DNA of 63,730 nucleotides, from positions 1 through 63,730 of the forward strand of contig SVLQ01000015.1 in assembly GCA_015067825.1 (NCBI GenBank), given 5' to 3'. A program made the position numbers and the translations under genes. Below the pieces are notes generated by a model, which did no database searches, had not been told where the DNA came from, and saw only the letters and a program-made list of their open reading frames with translations. Source of the DNA: Oscillospiraceae bacterium (GTDB taxonomy: Bacteria > Bacillota > Clostridia > Oscillospirales > QAMX01). Below are positions 1 to 8,414 of the stretch, in pieces (the stretch's first letter is position 1; every line of letters starts with the position of its first letter).

Positions 1-2
1 AT

Positions 3-1007
3 ATCGCCGTTATCGGCAAGGGCAGCACCCAGCGTGTTCCTGCTGAGCCGAAGAGCTATGCCGCCCCCGTCATCTCCGAGATGAAGGTCGTTCCGCCGGG
101 AGAGTATGAGACCGAGGCGCACGTCTACTTCGAACTGGACACCCCCGATTCCGTTTGGGATGCTGAAATCTATTATGCCATGAATGACGAGTGGGGAATG
201 GACGAACTGGATGCCCAGATCAACGTCAACAGCGGCGGCTGGCAGGACGTCTATGTGGGCAACTCCCATTGGCCTCTCTATGAGGGCGACCGCGTTACCT
301 CCACCACCGCAGCCATCACCGAGAAGAGCCATGTTCAGCTGCGTGTGCGCTACGGCGGGCCGCTGGGTTATTCCGATTGGTCAAATGTCCTTTCTGTAAA
401 CGCTCCAGATTTTGACGCCTCCGTCTGGGCGCAGGAAGAACTCGCAAGAGCCGACGAGCTTGGTCTTATCCCCGATTGCCTTGAGGGAGAGGACTTGAGG
501 CAGGACATTACCCGTGCCGAGTTTGCCGCTGTTGCGGTCAAGGTCTATGAGGCTCTGTCCGGCACTGCGGCGATCCCTGCGGTTATCAATCCCTTTACGG
601 ATACCACGGATATCGAGGTACTCAAGGCCTATAACGTGGGCATCACCAACGGCACGGGTGACGGCACCACCTTCTCCCCCAACGCACTGCTGAACCGCGA
701 GCAGGCGGCCACCATGCTGGCCCGGGTGTTCAAGAAGGTCACCATGCCCGGCTGGACGCTGGCTACCGACGGACAGTACCCTCTCAGCTATACCAAGCCT
801 GCGGCGTTTAAGGATGATGGGGATATCTCCGGCTGGGCGAAGGATTTTGTCTACTTCATGGCAGCCAACGGCATCATCCAGGGCAACGCGGGCAAGTTTA
901 TGCCAAAGGCCGTGACGCCCGAGCAGGAGGCTGCGGGCTATGCTCAGGCCACCCGTGAACAGGCGCTGCTCATCGCCGTCCGTATGGTGGAGAATCTTGG
1001 TAAGTAA
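3..1007 (+). CDS. SLH-domain protein, 5' end outside window
   Basis: The frame is open to the left edge of the window, so the N-terminus is missing; 334 residues remain. The C-terminal 200 residues carry S-layer homology repeats (motifs ITRAEFAAVAVKVYEAL and LNREQAATMLARVFKKV), which in other bacteria anchor exported proteins non-covalently to pyruvylated wall polysaccharide. The upstream part resembles the middle of the next gene (YVGNSHWPLYEGD, then VQLRVRYGG), probably a beta-sandwich module. It lies 49 bases before its paralogue with no clear terminator between, so co-transcription is likely. The ligand or enzymatic role of the non-SLH part is unknown. Confidence 0.85.
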   Translation: MAVIGKGSTQRVPAEPKSYAAPVISEMKVVPPGEYETEAHVYFELDTPDSVWDAEIYYAMNDEWGMDELDAQINVNSGGWQDVYVGNSHWPLYEGDRVTSTTAAITEKSHVQLRVRYGGPLGYSDWSNVLSVNAPDFDASVWAQEELARADELGLIPDCLEGEDLRQDITRAEFAAVAVKVYEALSGTAAIPAVINPFTDTTDIEVLKAYNVGITNGTGDGTTFSPNALLNREQAATMLARVFKKVTMPGWTLATDGQYPLSYTKPAAFKDDGDISGWAKDFVYFMAANGIIQGNAGKFMPKAVTPEQEAAGYAQATREQALLIAVRMVENLGK

Positions 1008-1056
1008 TGCCCGTTTTGTTCAAAATACAAGTATCACGAAACGGAGGTTTAAGTTT

Positions 1057-2646
1057 ATGAAAAAACGCACGTTATCGTTCCTTTTGGCGCTTGTGATGTG
1101 CCTGTCCCTCCTGCCGATGACGGCGCTGGCGGCGGAGATGCCGACAACGATTGAAGCGCCGAGCAGCATCGTTTTAAGCGAAACCGTGTTAAACGGTCCC
1201 TGTCTGCAAGTGACCTTCAACAAAGGCGCTGACCTGTCGGAAATGATAAGCTATGGTACAGGTACGGCGGGAAGAGAACAATACGGTGTCGAACATATCG
1301 CCTACTTTATGCAGATCGACTGGTCGCTGGACAGCCAAAATGACTGGAAGTACCACGAAAACTGGGATACGAGGAGCAAGGGGAACGCAGATGCAGAGGG
1401 CGAGTATGTCAATGAGCCTCTGTACGCGGATACAACGGCAAACAGGAAAATACTCCAAACGACTTACAGAGCAAATAAATGGCTGTCCGAGCTTGACGAG
1501 GGGCAGTATTCGTTAAATGAAAACGGAGCGCCCGTTATCGACTATCAGGAGCATACGGTTTATGTCCGTGCCCGCTTTGGCATAGCATACAGACCAACAG
1601 GCGGCAAAAATACCTTCCTGTTTTCTGATTGGTCGCCTGTTGCCGCCTATGGCAAGGACAGCAAGCCCTTTGAGCGTCCCACAAGTCTGGAAACACCCGT
1701 CATTTCCGATTTGCAGTTGACAGAAACCTTTGGGGGCGACCCTGTGGCGACCTTCCATCTGACAAATCCGCAGAGCGTGAAGGACAACGCGGTTGGTGCG
1801 CAGTCCATCGGAGATGAGCTTTACCTGCACGCCGAAGTCAGCATCGGCGGCAGAGCATGGACTTCTGTTCAGCTTCAGAACAGAGCAGTTTCGGACGGAC
1901 AAATTAACGCCTTCCTCACGACTGCGGCAGATGTTGTAACAGAGGACACTTATGTTAAGCTTCGTGTACGCTATGGATACCACGATTACAGTGGAGCGCT
2001 TCTGCTGGCATCCGATTGGTCTAATGTGATTGAGTTCGGCGCACCTGCTTGGGGCAACGCATCGGCTTGGGCAACCGAGGAGCTTGCGAGAGCCGACGAG
2101 CTTGGTCTTATCCCCGATTGCCTTGAGGGAGAGGATTTGACCCGGCCCATTACCCGTGCCGAGTTTGCCGCCGTTGCGGTCAAGGTCTATGAGGCTCTGT
2201 CCGGCACTCCGGCGATCCCCATCGTCAATAACCCGTTCACCGACTGCAATGATGTGGAAGTGCTGAAAGCCTACAACATCGGCGCAGTAAACGGAACGAG
2301 CGCCACCACTTATGACCCCGATGCTCTCTTGACCAGAGAACAGGCGGCGACGATGCTGACGAGAGTATTTAAGAAAATCACCCTCGCTGGCTGGACGCTT
2401 GCCACCGACAGTCAGTTTACCCTGCCGTATGAAAAACCTGCCCCCTTTGCCGATGACGCGAATATCTCCGGTTGGGCGAAGGACAGCGTGTATTTCATGG
2501 CGGCGAACAAGATCATCGAGGGCTACCAGAACAACTTCATGCCGAAGAACACCACGCCGGCACAGGAAGCCGAAGGCTACGCCAACGCCACCCGTGAACA
2601 GGCGCTGCTCATCGCCGTCCGTATGGTCGAAAATCTCGGCAAGTAA
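1057..2646 (+). CDS. exported SLH-domain protein
   Basis: This 529-residue protein starts at the ATG 9 bases after GGAGG (1043-1047); the longer open frame upstream has no such site. Residues 1-25 are a signal peptide (KKR, hydrophobic core, TALAA cleavage region). The middle has two repeated beta-sandwich-like segments (VYVRARFGIAY and VKLRVRYGYHDY, each followed by SDWS). Residues from about 345 carry SLH repeats (ITRAEFAAVAVKVYEAL, LTREQAATMLTRVFKKI). It is a paralogue of the preceding gene, and part of its SLH DNA is almost identical to it. It probably stays on the cell wall; the bound substrate is unknown. Confidence 0.92.
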   Translation: MKKRTLSFLLALVMCLSLLPMTALAAEMPTTIEAPSSIVLSETVLNGPCLQVTFNKGADLSEMISYGTGTAGREQYGVEHIAYFMQIDWSLDSQNDWKYHENWDTRSKGNADAEGEYVNEPLYADTTANRKILQTTYRANKWLSELDEGQYSLNENGAPVIDYQEHTVYVRARFGIAYRPTGGKNTFLFSDWSPVAAYGKDSKPFERPTSLETPVISDLQLTETFGGDPVATFHLTNPQSVKDNAVGAQSIGDELYLHAEVSIGGRAWTSVQLQNRAVSDGQINAFLTTAADVVTEDTYVKLRVRYGYHDYSGALLLASDWSNVIEFGAPAWGNASAWATEELARADELGLIPDCLEGEDLTRPITRAEFAAVAVKVYEALSGTPAIPIVNNPFTDCNDVEVLKAYNIGAVNGTSATTYDPDALLTREQAATMLTRVFKKITLAGWTLATDSQFTLPYEKPAPFADDANISGWAKDSVYFMAANKIIEGYQNNFMPKNTTPAQEAEGYANATREQALLIAVRMVENLGK

Positions 2647-2759
2647 CGCTTTAAGCGGCGAAACGGGCATAGGGAATAGATTACCCTGCCCACCCGATTT
2701 AAGCGGCTCTGAGCGCCCGAAAACAGGCGTTTTTCACCCCGAAAAGGTTCCATAGCAGA

Positions 2760-2789
2760 CGAGGGAGATGCGAGTTCGCATCTCCCTCG
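2760..2789. terminator. 13-bp perfect hairpin after the SLH genes
   Basis: Arms 2760-2772 and 2777-2789 are perfectly complementary around a 4-base loop. The following T-tract is weak (TTGTG). It lies between the SLH gene and the convergent tnpV remnant, so it may terminate either or both. A weaker GCGCC-type stem with a T5 run lies at 2714-2734. Confidence 0.5.
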
Positions 2790-2804
2790 TTGTGCGTTAA
2801 ATGT

Positions 2805-3136
2805 TCAGTTGAATATGAGTTCCGCATTAACCGTTTCCGCCGCTGCGCTGCGGATGCTGTTCATTCGTTTAACCCATTCCATTGGATTTTCCGCTTTGAG
2901 CCGTTCGGTCAATCCCTCACGCTCCGACATTTGTTTTACGAGCCGAAAGAACAGTTCTTCCGCCTGTTGGTCGAGGTCATAAAGGTATCCGCTGAGCTTT
3001 CCGCCTGTGAGCAGATTGTAATACAGCAGCTTCCTGTGCCGTTTCAGATACCGCATATGCCGCTGTCCCCATATGCCGACAGGTAGTCGCCTTGCAAGGT
3101 GTAGCGGATGTGTGGGTGCTCAAATGATGCGTTCAT
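2805..3136 (-). pseudogene. tnpV: frameshifted tnpV (Tn4451-type transposon protein) remnant
   Basis: The ATG at 3136 has a good GGAGG (3144-3148) and starts a TnpV-like N-terminus (IRYTLQGDYLSA). That frame ends after 30 codons. The next reading frame continues with the TnpV core IWGQRHMRYLKRHRKLLYYN, then LTGGKLSGYLYDLDQQAEEL and the conserved end WVKRMNSIRSAAAETVNAEL. The proline-rich segment that normally joins these parts is missing, so the break is a short deletion with a frameshift. TnpV is a small accessory protein of Tn4451/Tn4453-family elements of Clostridia. No recombinase or other transposon gene is seen nearby, so this is probably a decayed leftover. Confidence 0.75.
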
Positions 3137-3267
3137 TACAGTTCCTCCAAATCTCTGTTTTAGATTCTTCTGCAATATACCGTTCCGATTGTCTTTACCA
3201 CATTTCTTCTAAACCTTCGTTACGGCATCTCATCATTTGGCCGGAATCCTGTTTTTGTTTTTTGCGT

Positions 3268-3789
3268 TTATTCCGCAAACGTGCGGAAATTGTTGTTCTG
3301 CACGCCTTCGCGCACGATCACACGCGGTTTCTCCAGAACGACCGTGCTGTTGGCGGGGATATTTTGCGTGACCACGCAGTTGGCGCCGATGCGCACGTTG
3401 TCGCCGACGGTGATCCCGCCGATGATCTTCGCGCCAGCACCGATGTAGACGTTATCACCCAAGGTCGGTGCGCCGTAGGTCTTGGAGCCTTCGATCGAGT
3501 TGGAGCCGATCGTCACCTGCTGGAAAACCGTGCAGTTTTTGCCGATCACCGCGCCCTTGGAGACAAAGATCCCGCTCATGCCGTGGGGCATCACCAGATG
3601 GCCGTCGATGCGGGCGGAATCCGGGATCGACGAGCCGTAGCGGTAGCTGATTTTGGTATAGCGGTAGCGGTGATACTTGCGGAAAAAGGCCGTTTTGGCC
3701 GAAAGCGCTTTGTCACGGTGCTTCCAGAATTCAGCGGTGCCCGCGCCGTAGAGCAGGCGACGGAAAAGCGCAGAGAGCAGTCGTTTCAT
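3268..3789 (-). CDS. hexapeptide-repeat O-acetyltransferase
   Basis: A 173-residue left-handed beta-helix acyltransferase. Hexapeptide turns are clear from about residue 75 on (GAVIGKNCTVFQQVTIGSN, LGDNVYIGAGAKIIGGITVG, DNVRIGANCVVTQNIPANST). The layout resembles serine acetyltransferase and capsule or exopolysaccharide acetyltransferases; the acceptor cannot be told. It starts 16 bases after the beta-propeller gene and probably shares its mRNA from the promoter at 5228-5256, which suggests a sugar acceptor. The start has GGAGG only 4 bases upstream. Confidence 0.85.
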   Translation of the reverse strand: MKRLLSALFRRLLYGAGTAEFWKHRDKALSAKTAFFRKYHRYRYTKISYRYGSSIPDSARIDGHLVMPHGMSGIFVSKGAVIGKNCTVFQQVTIGSNSIEGSKTYGAPTLGDNVYIGAGAKIIGGITVGDNVRIGANCVVTQNIPANSTVVLEKPRVIVREGVQNNNFRTFAE

Positions 3790-3805
3790 CGTTCCTCCGT
3801 GATGC

Positions 3806-5188
3806 TTACAGGTGGTTGACCGTGGCCGAGAAGATAATCCCGTCTTCGAGGTAGAGCTTTAAGACGGCGTCTTTCGTTTCTTCCGCCGAGCCCTTCCACG
3901 TGATCTTGGCATCGCGCAGGTCACCCGTGAGCGGTTCGCAGTCGTCGGGAGAATAGCCGGGGACGAATTTATCGTCGCGGATCAGCGCGGCGCGCAGACG
4001 GCCGCGGACGATGGCGTTGACGTAGACCTCGGGGTTCTGCGGGTCGACCCAGCCGGCGGTGGAGAAATTGTAGAAGGTTTGCGTCTCGAGACCGACGATG
4101 CGGTCGCGGACGAACTTGACCATTACCGCGCCGCCGGGATCTGCGGCGGTCACTTCGGCCGTGCTGTGGTCCCAGCTGGCGGCGTTATAAAGCATGGCGC
4201 ATTCGCCGTTGCCGATATCGTGGATGCCCGACGCGACGAAGATCATGCCGGCATCGTAGGGCTGGTCGTTATCAAGGAAAATCCGGCGGTCGATGCGGTC
4301 GAAGATCACGCCGTCGCGGCTGATCGCCACGCGCGCCCAGCATTTTTGCGTTTCGTGGTCGTAGGGGGAATAGAAGAGGAAGTAGGCGGTGTCGCCGCCG
4401 GAGGTATAGCGCGTGGCACCGTTGTTGTAGTAGTCGGTCAGGTGCGGATCGGTACTGTCGGGCGTGAGGATCGTTCTCGGCGTCGGCCAGCTCGTTAAGT
4501 CGGAGGTTTCGCTGCGGGCGATGCTGCGCGCGCCGGTATGCAGCCATGTGCGGAAATAGCCGACGTACTTTTTGTAGTCGGGATCCCAGAACACGCTGCA
4601 CTGCGTATCGCTGCCAAACGGCGTGATCGGATAGTGCAGGAAGTCGTTGGGCAGTTCGGGCAGACCGTGCGTCCAACGGATGCCGTCGGGCGAATAGGCA
4701 AAGCTCATCACGTCGAGCATACCGTCTACGCCGGAGGGATGCTTGATGATGCCGACGAACACGCAGCGGTAGCGCGCTTCGGCCGGTGCGTTGGGGTCGA
4801 CGAAGATCGAATGGCCGTGGATGCCGAGACCGCCGACCACGTTGTTGTCAATGACGATGTTATTCTCTTTGCTGCCATGGTAGTCGCAGATGCCGAGATT
4901 CGGTTTTTCCCAATGCTCGCCGTCGCGGCTTTCGGCGTAGCAGAGGCGGCACTCGCAGTCGTGGGTGCTGTCGAGATCGAACGCCTCGTACCAGACGCGG
5001 TAGAGTCCATCCTCTACTCGCATGGAGACCCAGTTGAGTTGGCGGCTCTCCCACGGTTTGTCAGGGCGGAGGATCGGTGCGGTCGGTTTGATCGGCGGGC
5101 AGGTGCGCTGGACCGCTTCGCCTTCTTCGGCACAGAGGCCGCCGTGCAGAGAAATATGGTATTTGTCCATCAAAAGCAGTTTTCTCAT
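3806..5188 (-). CDS. cytoplasmic beta-propeller glycosidase-like protein
   Basis: A 460-residue protein without a signal peptide. It has repeated blade motifs of the S-x-DG-x-x-W type (AESRDGEHWEKP, AYSPDGIRWTHG, AISRDGVIFDRI) and alternating WDPDYKKYVGYFRTW-type strands, as in the five-bladed GH32/GH43/GH130-like fold. Acidic residues are plentiful, but no catalytic triad can be assigned by eye. ATG 5188 follows GGGAGG by 8 bases. It is divergent from another beta-propeller protein at 5497 and precedes the acetyltransferase, so a role in glycan breakdown is inferred. It could equally be an uncharacterised glycoside phosphorylase. Confidence 0.7.
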   Translation of the reverse strand: MRKLLLMDKYHISLHGGLCAEEGEAVQRTCPPIKPTAPILRPDKPWESRQLNWVSMRVEDGLYRVWYEAFDLDSTHDCECRLCYAESRDGEHWEKPNLGICDYHGSKENNIVIDNNVVGGLGIHGHSIFVDPNAPAEARYRCVFVGIIKHPSGVDGMLDVMSFAYSPDGIRWTHGLPELPNDFLHYPITPFGSDTQCSVFWDPDYKKYVGYFRTWLHTGARSIARSETSDLTSWPTPRTILTPDSTDPHLTDYYNNGATRYTSGGDTAYFLFYSPYDHETQKCWARVAISRDGVIFDRIDRRIFLDNDQPYDAGMIFVASGIHDIGNGECAMLYNAASWDHSTAEVTAADPGGAVMVKFVRDRIVGLETQTFYNFSTAGWVDPQNPEVYVNAIVRGRLRAALIRDDKFVPGYSPDDCEPLTGDLRDAKITWKGSAEETKDAVLKLYLEDGIIFSATVNHL

Positions 5189-5227
5189 AAATGATTCCTC
5201 CCGGCAAGTTTATCAAGTCTTGTTGTT

Positions 5228-5256
5228 ATTATGACGGAACGGGCAGAAAAAGTCAA
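5228..5256 (-). promoter_or_regulatory. promoter of the 5188 gene
   Basis: On the minus strand, -35 TTGACT (5251-5256), a 17-base spacer and -10 CATAAT (5228-5233). The start of transcription would be about 30 bases before the ATG. Confidence 0.7.
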
Positions 5257-5274
5257 GCCCCCGCCGAAAAAAAC

Positions 5275-5303
5275 TTGCCCTACACAGCAAGATATGGTAC
5301 AAT
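5275..5303 (+). promoter_or_regulatory. promoter of the 5497 gene
   Basis: TTGCCC (5275-5280), a 17-base spacer and TACAAT (5298-5303). It is divergent from the promoter of the 5188 gene, with about 20 bases between the -35 boxes. The predicted leader is about 185 bases and contains the repeated leader element. Confidence 0.65.
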
Positions 5304-5344
5304 AACCTTACTCCCACCTAAAATTCTGCAAATAAAATCAACTC

Positions 5345-5471
5345 CGTTTTTTCGGAAGCAAAGCTGCCGAAAAAACAACTCTCGTCCACGCGCCGATGAG
5401 GATGCAGGAATCAGCGCGTGAATTTTTCCCGCCGCAGCGGGTGCCGATTTGGGAATGTAGTTTCCAAATCG
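5345..5471 (+). repeat. structured leader element, single copy
   Basis: Related to the tandem element at 48488-48756. It has an outer hairpin GTTTTTTCGG/CCGAAAAAAC (5346-5355 with 5367-5376), then CACGCG (5388-5393 region) able to pair with CGCGTG (5415-5420 region), then CCGCCGCAGCG. Last is a hairpin CGATTTGGGAA/TTTCCAAATCG (5445-5455 with 5461-5471) ending 9 bases before AAGGAGG of the next gene. The intergenic stretch 5189-5496 otherwise holds only the two promoters. Confidence 0.7.
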
Positions 5472-5496
5472 ATTATTTTAAAGGAGGCTCTTTTTC

Positions 5497-7359
5497 GTGA
5501 ACGAACGCAAAACACCTTACTATCAGGGCGAATACTGCCCGAACGTAGAAAAACACGACGGCGCTCTGCGCTGGGCCGTCGGCGCATCCAACTATCAGGT
5601 CATGCGCGCCAACCGCCATCGCCCCGAAGAGGCCGAAGATCTTGGTTGGACCTACAACCACGCCCCCGATCTGACGTATTTCGCCGGGAAATTCCACCTC
5701 GCCTACCTCGCCAATCCCGTCGACGAGCACCGCGCGCCCGGCGCAAGCTTTCTGACGACCTCAGCCGACGGTGTCCATTGGGCGAAGCCCATCGTGGTCT
5801 TTCCGCCGATGAAGATCCCCGCCGGTGTTGTGACCGATGCCGACGGCGTTGATCGCATCATCGCCGACGACGTTTATGCGATCATGCACCAGCGCATGGC
5901 CTTCTACCAGGCCAACGGCCGTCTGCTCGCCCTCGGTTTCTACGGCAACCCCGACGATCCGCCGCACCAGAGCCCCTTTAACCGACGCGGTATTTGCCGC
6001 GTCGTCCGCGAGGTCTACGCCGACGGCACGCTTTCGCCGATCTACCTGATCTCCGTCAGCACATGGGCCGGTTGGACGGCCGATATGCTCGAATTCCCGC
6101 TCTATTCAGCCTCCGAGGATGCTGGCTTTGTGGCGACGTGCGAAGCGCTGCTTGGCGACAAGCTCGCCGTACAGCAGTGGCTTGACGAACACGGCGACGA
6201 CGACGAACGCATTTCGATCAAAGGCTCCGGCCACCTTTCGGCCTTCAGCTACTACCACATCGACGACGATAACATCGTCGGCCTTTGGAAGTTCGGTCGC
6301 GTCGCCCGGTCGGAAGACGGCGGCAAAACATGGCACGGCCCGGTCTACGAGCCGTCGCTCGTGATGCCCGGCTCGAAAGAATGGGGTCAGAAGACCGCCG
6401 ACGGCAAGTACGCCCTCGTTTGGACGCCGACCCACTCGCAGAACTCGCGCTGGCCGCTGGCCGTCGCCACTTCCGAAGACGGCATCGGCTTCTCCAACCT
6501 GCTCTGCGTGCACGGCGAAGTGCCGCTGGCGCGGTATCAGGGCCTCTACAAAGACAGCGGCCCGCAGTATATGCGCGGGCTCAGCGAATACAGCCAGCAG
6601 CCCGACGACAACTGCATGTGGCTGACCTACAGCGTGAACAAGGAAGACATTTGGGTCTCGCGCGTTCCGCTGCCGATTGCCGGCACGGTCGAGACCGATG
6701 CCGACGAAAACTTTGCCGACCGCGAGGCCTCGCCGTTTGTCGACGGTTGGAACGTCTATTCGCCCAAGCGCTGCCCCGTTGCGGTCAAGCGCTACGGCTC
6801 GCGCAGCTACCTGGAGCTCCGCGACAGCGACCCGGCAGACTACGCCCGCGCGACGAAAATTTTCCGCGCCCGCCCGACCATCGAGCTGACCACGCGCGTG
6901 CAGATCAAGCGCGCCGACGCCAAGGGTTCGATGTGGCTGGAGGTCTGCGGTGCCAAAAACGAGATTGCCGCCGCAATTTGCCTCAACGACAACCACGAAC
7001 TGAGCTTTTTGAGCGCGCTCGAGCGTGAACCGCTCATGCGCATGGAGCTGGGCGTTTGGTACGAGATCAAGATGATCGTCGACTGCACGCAGCAGCGCTT
7101 CACCCTCACCGTCAACGGCGAGGATCTGGGAATGTTCACCTTCTCCTATCCCGTCTGGGAGGTCGAACGCGTCACCTTCCGCACCGCTTGGCGCCGCACC
7201 GCCCCCAGCATTGACGCCCAGCTTTACGCCGGCCGCGCATTCGTCAACGACGTGACCGCCGAGGCCGACGCCGAAGAGCACGAGATCATCGCCCTCGTCG
7301 ACTACCTCAAAACGGCCCCTGCCGATCCGTTCCAGCAGACCAAGCTGTTTGAAGCGTAA
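5497..7359 (+). CDS. two-domain beta-propeller (Asp-box) glycosidase-like protein
   Basis: This 620-residue protein starts at GTG, 9 bases after AAGGAGG. Residues 1 to about 400 form a propeller. They contain one classical Asp-box of the sialidase/BNR type (SEDGGKTW) and degenerate ones (TSADGVHWAKP, TSEDGIGFSN). About 190 C-terminal residues look like a concanavalin-type beta-sandwich (WYEIKMIVDCTQQRFTLTVN), as found beside many glycosidases. There is no signal peptide, so it should be cytoplasmic. The family is not certain: sialidase-like, GH43-like and a new family are all possible. It is divergent from another propeller protein and its leader carries the repeated structured element. Confidence 0.7.
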   Translation: MNERKTPYYQGEYCPNVEKHDGALRWAVGASNYQVMRANRHRPEEAEDLGWTYNHAPDLTYFAGKFHLAYLANPVDEHRAPGASFLTTSADGVHWAKPIVVFPPMKIPAGVVTDADGVDRIIADDVYAIMHQRMAFYQANGRLLALGFYGNPDDPPHQSPFNRRGICRVVREVYADGTLSPIYLISVSTWAGWTADMLEFPLYSASEDAGFVATCEALLGDKLAVQQWLDEHGDDDERISIKGSGHLSAFSYYHIDDDNIVGLWKFGRVARSEDGGKTWHGPVYEPSLVMPGSKEWGQKTADGKYALVWTPTHSQNSRWPLAVATSEDGIGFSNLLCVHGEVPLARYQGLYKDSGPQYMRGLSEYSQQPDDNCMWLTYSVNKEDIWVSRVPLPIAGTVETDADENFADREASPFVDGWNVYSPKRCPVAVKRYGSRSYLELRDSDPADYARATKIFRARPTIELTTRVQIKRADAKGSMWLEVCGAKNEIAAAICLNDNHELSFLSALEREPLMRMELGVWYEIKMIVDCTQQRFTLTVNGEDLGMFTFSYPVWEVERVTFRTAWRRTAPSIDAQLYAGRAFVNDVTAEADAEEHEIIALVDYLKTAPADPFQQTKLFEA

Positions 7360-7373
7360 AATCCACAAAATTC

Positions 7374-7414
7374 GCCCCTTTTGCCGTCGATTGGCGGCAA
7401 AAGGGGCTTTTTTT
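7374..7414 (+). terminator. intrinsic terminator of the 5497 gene
   Basis: A perfect 13-bp stem (7374-7386 with 7395-7407) and an 8-base loop, followed by seven T. The stop codon of the convergent 62-aa gene lies inside the T-run. Confidence 0.9.
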
Positions 7415-7601
7415 ACAGGGTTTTGGGGTCGAGATCCAGCGCTTTGCAGATGGCGATCACCGCGTCGAACGAGGCGCCGCCCACGCCGCGCGTCAAGATC
7501 GTCATCAGCGTGCTGTAGGGAATATCGGCGGCGATGGCAAACTGCCGCAGGCTCGCGTAGCGGTCGAGGATCGCGTTTCGGAGCCGTTGTTCGCGCGTCA
7601 T
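7413..7601 (-). CDS. 62-aa Xre-type helix-turn-helix protein
   Basis: A 62-residue protein that is essentially one lambda-repressor-like HTH domain (LRQFAIAADIPYSTLMTIL as the HTH, FDAVIAICKALDLDPKTL as the final helices). Its ATG overlaps the TGA of the upstream DeoR gene as ATGA (7598-7601), so it is very likely made by translational coupling. No dimerisation or effector domain is present. It may bind DNA as a small dimer or help the DeoR regulator; both are inference. Easy to miss because of size. Confidence 0.75.
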   Translation of the reverse strand: MTREQRLRNAILDRYASLRQFAIAADIPYSTLMTILTRGVGGASFDAVIAICKALDLDPKTL

Positions 7602-8371
7602 GCTTCTTCGGCGACCGCGACGAGCACGCCGAGCTCCTCGAGAGCGGCGATCTGATCTTCGGCGGCTTCGCGGTCGGTGATCACGGCGTCGAACGTATCG
7701 GCCGGGCAGACGTGCACGAAGGCGTCGCGGCCGAGCTTGGCTCCGGGCATCAGCAGCGTGCGGCGGCGGCTGTTGGCGAGGACGGCGCGTTGGAATGCGG
7801 CGGTCTCGTCGGTGCCGTTGGACAGCCCAAAGGCGGCGGTGAGGCCGCTGCCGGTGAGGAAGCAGCGGTCGAAGTGCAGGCGGCGTACGAATTCGGCCGC
7901 CATGCTGTCGACGATCGAACCGCTCGCGCGCATCCGACCGCCCGCGAGATAGGTCTCGACGTTTTCGAATCCGCGCAGCGCCTTGGCGAGGTCGACGCAG
8001 TTGACCACGAGCGTATAGCTTCGGTCGCGCGGCAGCTCCTCGAGCATTGCCCGACCGAAGCTTCCGCCGCAAAGGTAGACGACGTCGTTTTCGGCGATCT
8101 CCGCGGCGGCCGCGCGCGCGATCGCGCGGTAGTTGGCAAACACCGGCATCGTCGCGTAATCACGCTCTTGTGCGGCACGCGTGCGCACCTGCGTGGGAGC
8201 GATCGCGCCGCCGTGGGTGCGCTTGCAGAGGCCGCGCTGCTCGAGGATGCGCAGATCGCGCCGCGCCGATTCGTCGGAAATGCCGTAGGTCTCTCTGATC
8301 TCCGCGATGGTGATCTTCCCCTGTGCGGCGATCGTCTCCGATAATTTTTGATGGCGTTCTTCCATGAACAT
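7598..8371 (-). CDS. DeoR-family sugar-phosphate-responsive repressor
   Basis: A 257-residue protein. Residues 1-57 are a DeoR winged HTH (EERHQKLSETIAAQGKITI, then YGISDESARRDLRILEQRG) and the rest is the DeoR effector domain with its usual acidic and glycine motifs (VVYLCGGSFGRAMLEEL, FLTGSGLTAAFGLSN). Such proteins normally repress sugar-catabolic genes and release DNA on binding a sugar phosphate. ATG 8371 follows GGAGG by 8 bases. A likely target is one of the neighbouring glycan genes. It is coupled to the 62-aa HTH gene downstream. Confidence 0.9.
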   Translation of the reverse strand: MFMEERHQKLSETIAAQGKITIAEIRETYGISDESARRDLRILEQRGLCKRTHGGAIAPTQVRTRAAQERDYATMPVFANYRAIARAAAAEIAENDVVYLCGGSFGRAMLEELPRDRSYTLVVNCVDLAKALRGFENVETYLAGGRMRASGSIVDSMAAEFVRRLHFDRCFLTGSGLTAAFGLSNGTDETAAFQRAVLANSRRRTLLMPGAKLGRDAFVHVCPADTFDAVITDREAAEDQIAALEELGVLVAVAEEA

Positions 8372-8414
8372 GAGTGTTACCTCCAAAAAAGTTGTTATCG
8401 AATTCGACACGTCC

